Positions 6,250 through 6,346 of a DNA stretch of 6,346 bases are shown in pieces. Under the pieces are notes generated by a model, which saw only the letters and a program-made list of their open reading frames with translations, was not told the DNA's origin and did not search any database. The position numbers and the translations under genes were made by a program. The stretch is from JBDNIO01 sp041688215 (GTDB lineage: Bacteria; Pseudomonadota; Gammaproteobacteria; Nevskiales; Salinisphaeraceae): positions 1 through 6,346 of the forward strand of contig JBDNIO010000029.1 in assembly GCA_041688215.1 (NCBI GenBank), given 5' to 3'. Numbering within the stretch: position 1 is the stretch's first letter; each line of letters opens with the position of its first letter.

Positions 6250-6287
6250 GGATAGCTTACAATGGCATTAGCCATTGTGGGGTATCC
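6250..6287. repeat. Long hairpin, 17-nt arms with ATTA loop
   Basis: The arms at 6250-6266 and 6271-6287 pair at 16 of 17 positions, including two G-T wobbles, with one G-G mismatch at 6255/6282. The inner ACAATGGC and GCCATTGT and the outer GGATA and TATCC are perfect. It begins two bases after the GC-rich hairpin, so the two form a tandem. Such paired hairpins occur at ends of IS200/IS605-type elements and in REP clusters, but no transposase is visible here. Confidence 0.6.
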
Positions 6288-6346
6288 GACTTATGGACTT
6301 GCGTCGAAATACGCATCACGTATTCAGAATAATGTATCACTTTGTA
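6262..6346 (+). CDS. Possible 5' end of an unidentified gene, runs off the window
   Basis: An ATG at 6262-6264 opens a frame that stays open to the window end (28 codons, beginning MALAIVGYPTYGLASKYASR). GGA at 6250-6252 could serve as a ribosome site nine bases upstream. I recognise no family. The ATG lies inside the stem of the 6250-6287 hairpin, and 28 codons can easily be open by chance, so this is only a candidate. Confidence 0.15.
   Translation, partial: MALAIVGYPTYGLASKYASRIQNNVSLC

Noticed and set aside
5997..6275. 92-codon minus-strand open frame at the right edge
   Set aside because: A different minus-strand frame encodes clear solute-binding-protein sequence at the same place, so this frame is a shadow.

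Overview
The window reads as a chromosomal segment of a GC-rich gammaproteobacterium. The evidence is the gene order priA - argS - SPOR-domain protein, all on the + strand. From memory this is the order in Pseudomonas-type gammaproteobacteria, where hslV-hslU normally follows. No tRNA, rRNA or CRISPR array was seen. I cannot name a genus from the sequence.

Layout: positions 1-167 hold no recognisable gene, only a short open tail and a small hairpin. At 168-752 is a Nudix hydrolase of the CoA-pyrophosphatase-like group, followed by a probable intrinsic terminator. A 348-bp AT-rich spacer (753-1100) carries two consensus DnaA boxes and candidate promoter elements ahead of priA (1101-3314), the primosomal replication-restart helicase. 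Only about 10 bp after the priA stop lies a 165-bp end-to-end imperfect palindrome (3325-3489), bounded by CTAG on both sides and enclosing a 39-codon minus-strand ORF. It looks like a miniature mobile element or dispersed repeat, and it separates priA from argS. argS (3554-5221, probable TTG start) encodes arginyl-tRNA synthetase. Its stop codon overlaps the ATG of a membrane-anchored SPOR-domain protein (5221-5865) by one base, so these two are almost certainly one translational unit.

Downstream the conserved neighbourhood breaks down. In place of hslV there is a second inverted repeat built of 9-bp CACAAAGAA-type units (5907-5980). Next comes a minus-strand remnant of a family-3 solute-binding protein (about 6019-6216), of which only the C-terminal ~65 residues survive. 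The remnant stops next to two strong hairpins (6228-6247 and 6250-6287). This right-hand end looks like a site of insertion or rearrangement.

Functionally the window combines housekeeping roles: nucleotide or cofactor clean-up (Nudix), replication restart (PriA), translation (ArgS) and cell-envelope or division-related peptidoglycan binding (SPOR). The two palindromic elements and the scarred right edge are the unusual content. I found no defence, secretion or biosynthetic system. The most distinctive item is the priA/argS palindrome with its internal ORF.
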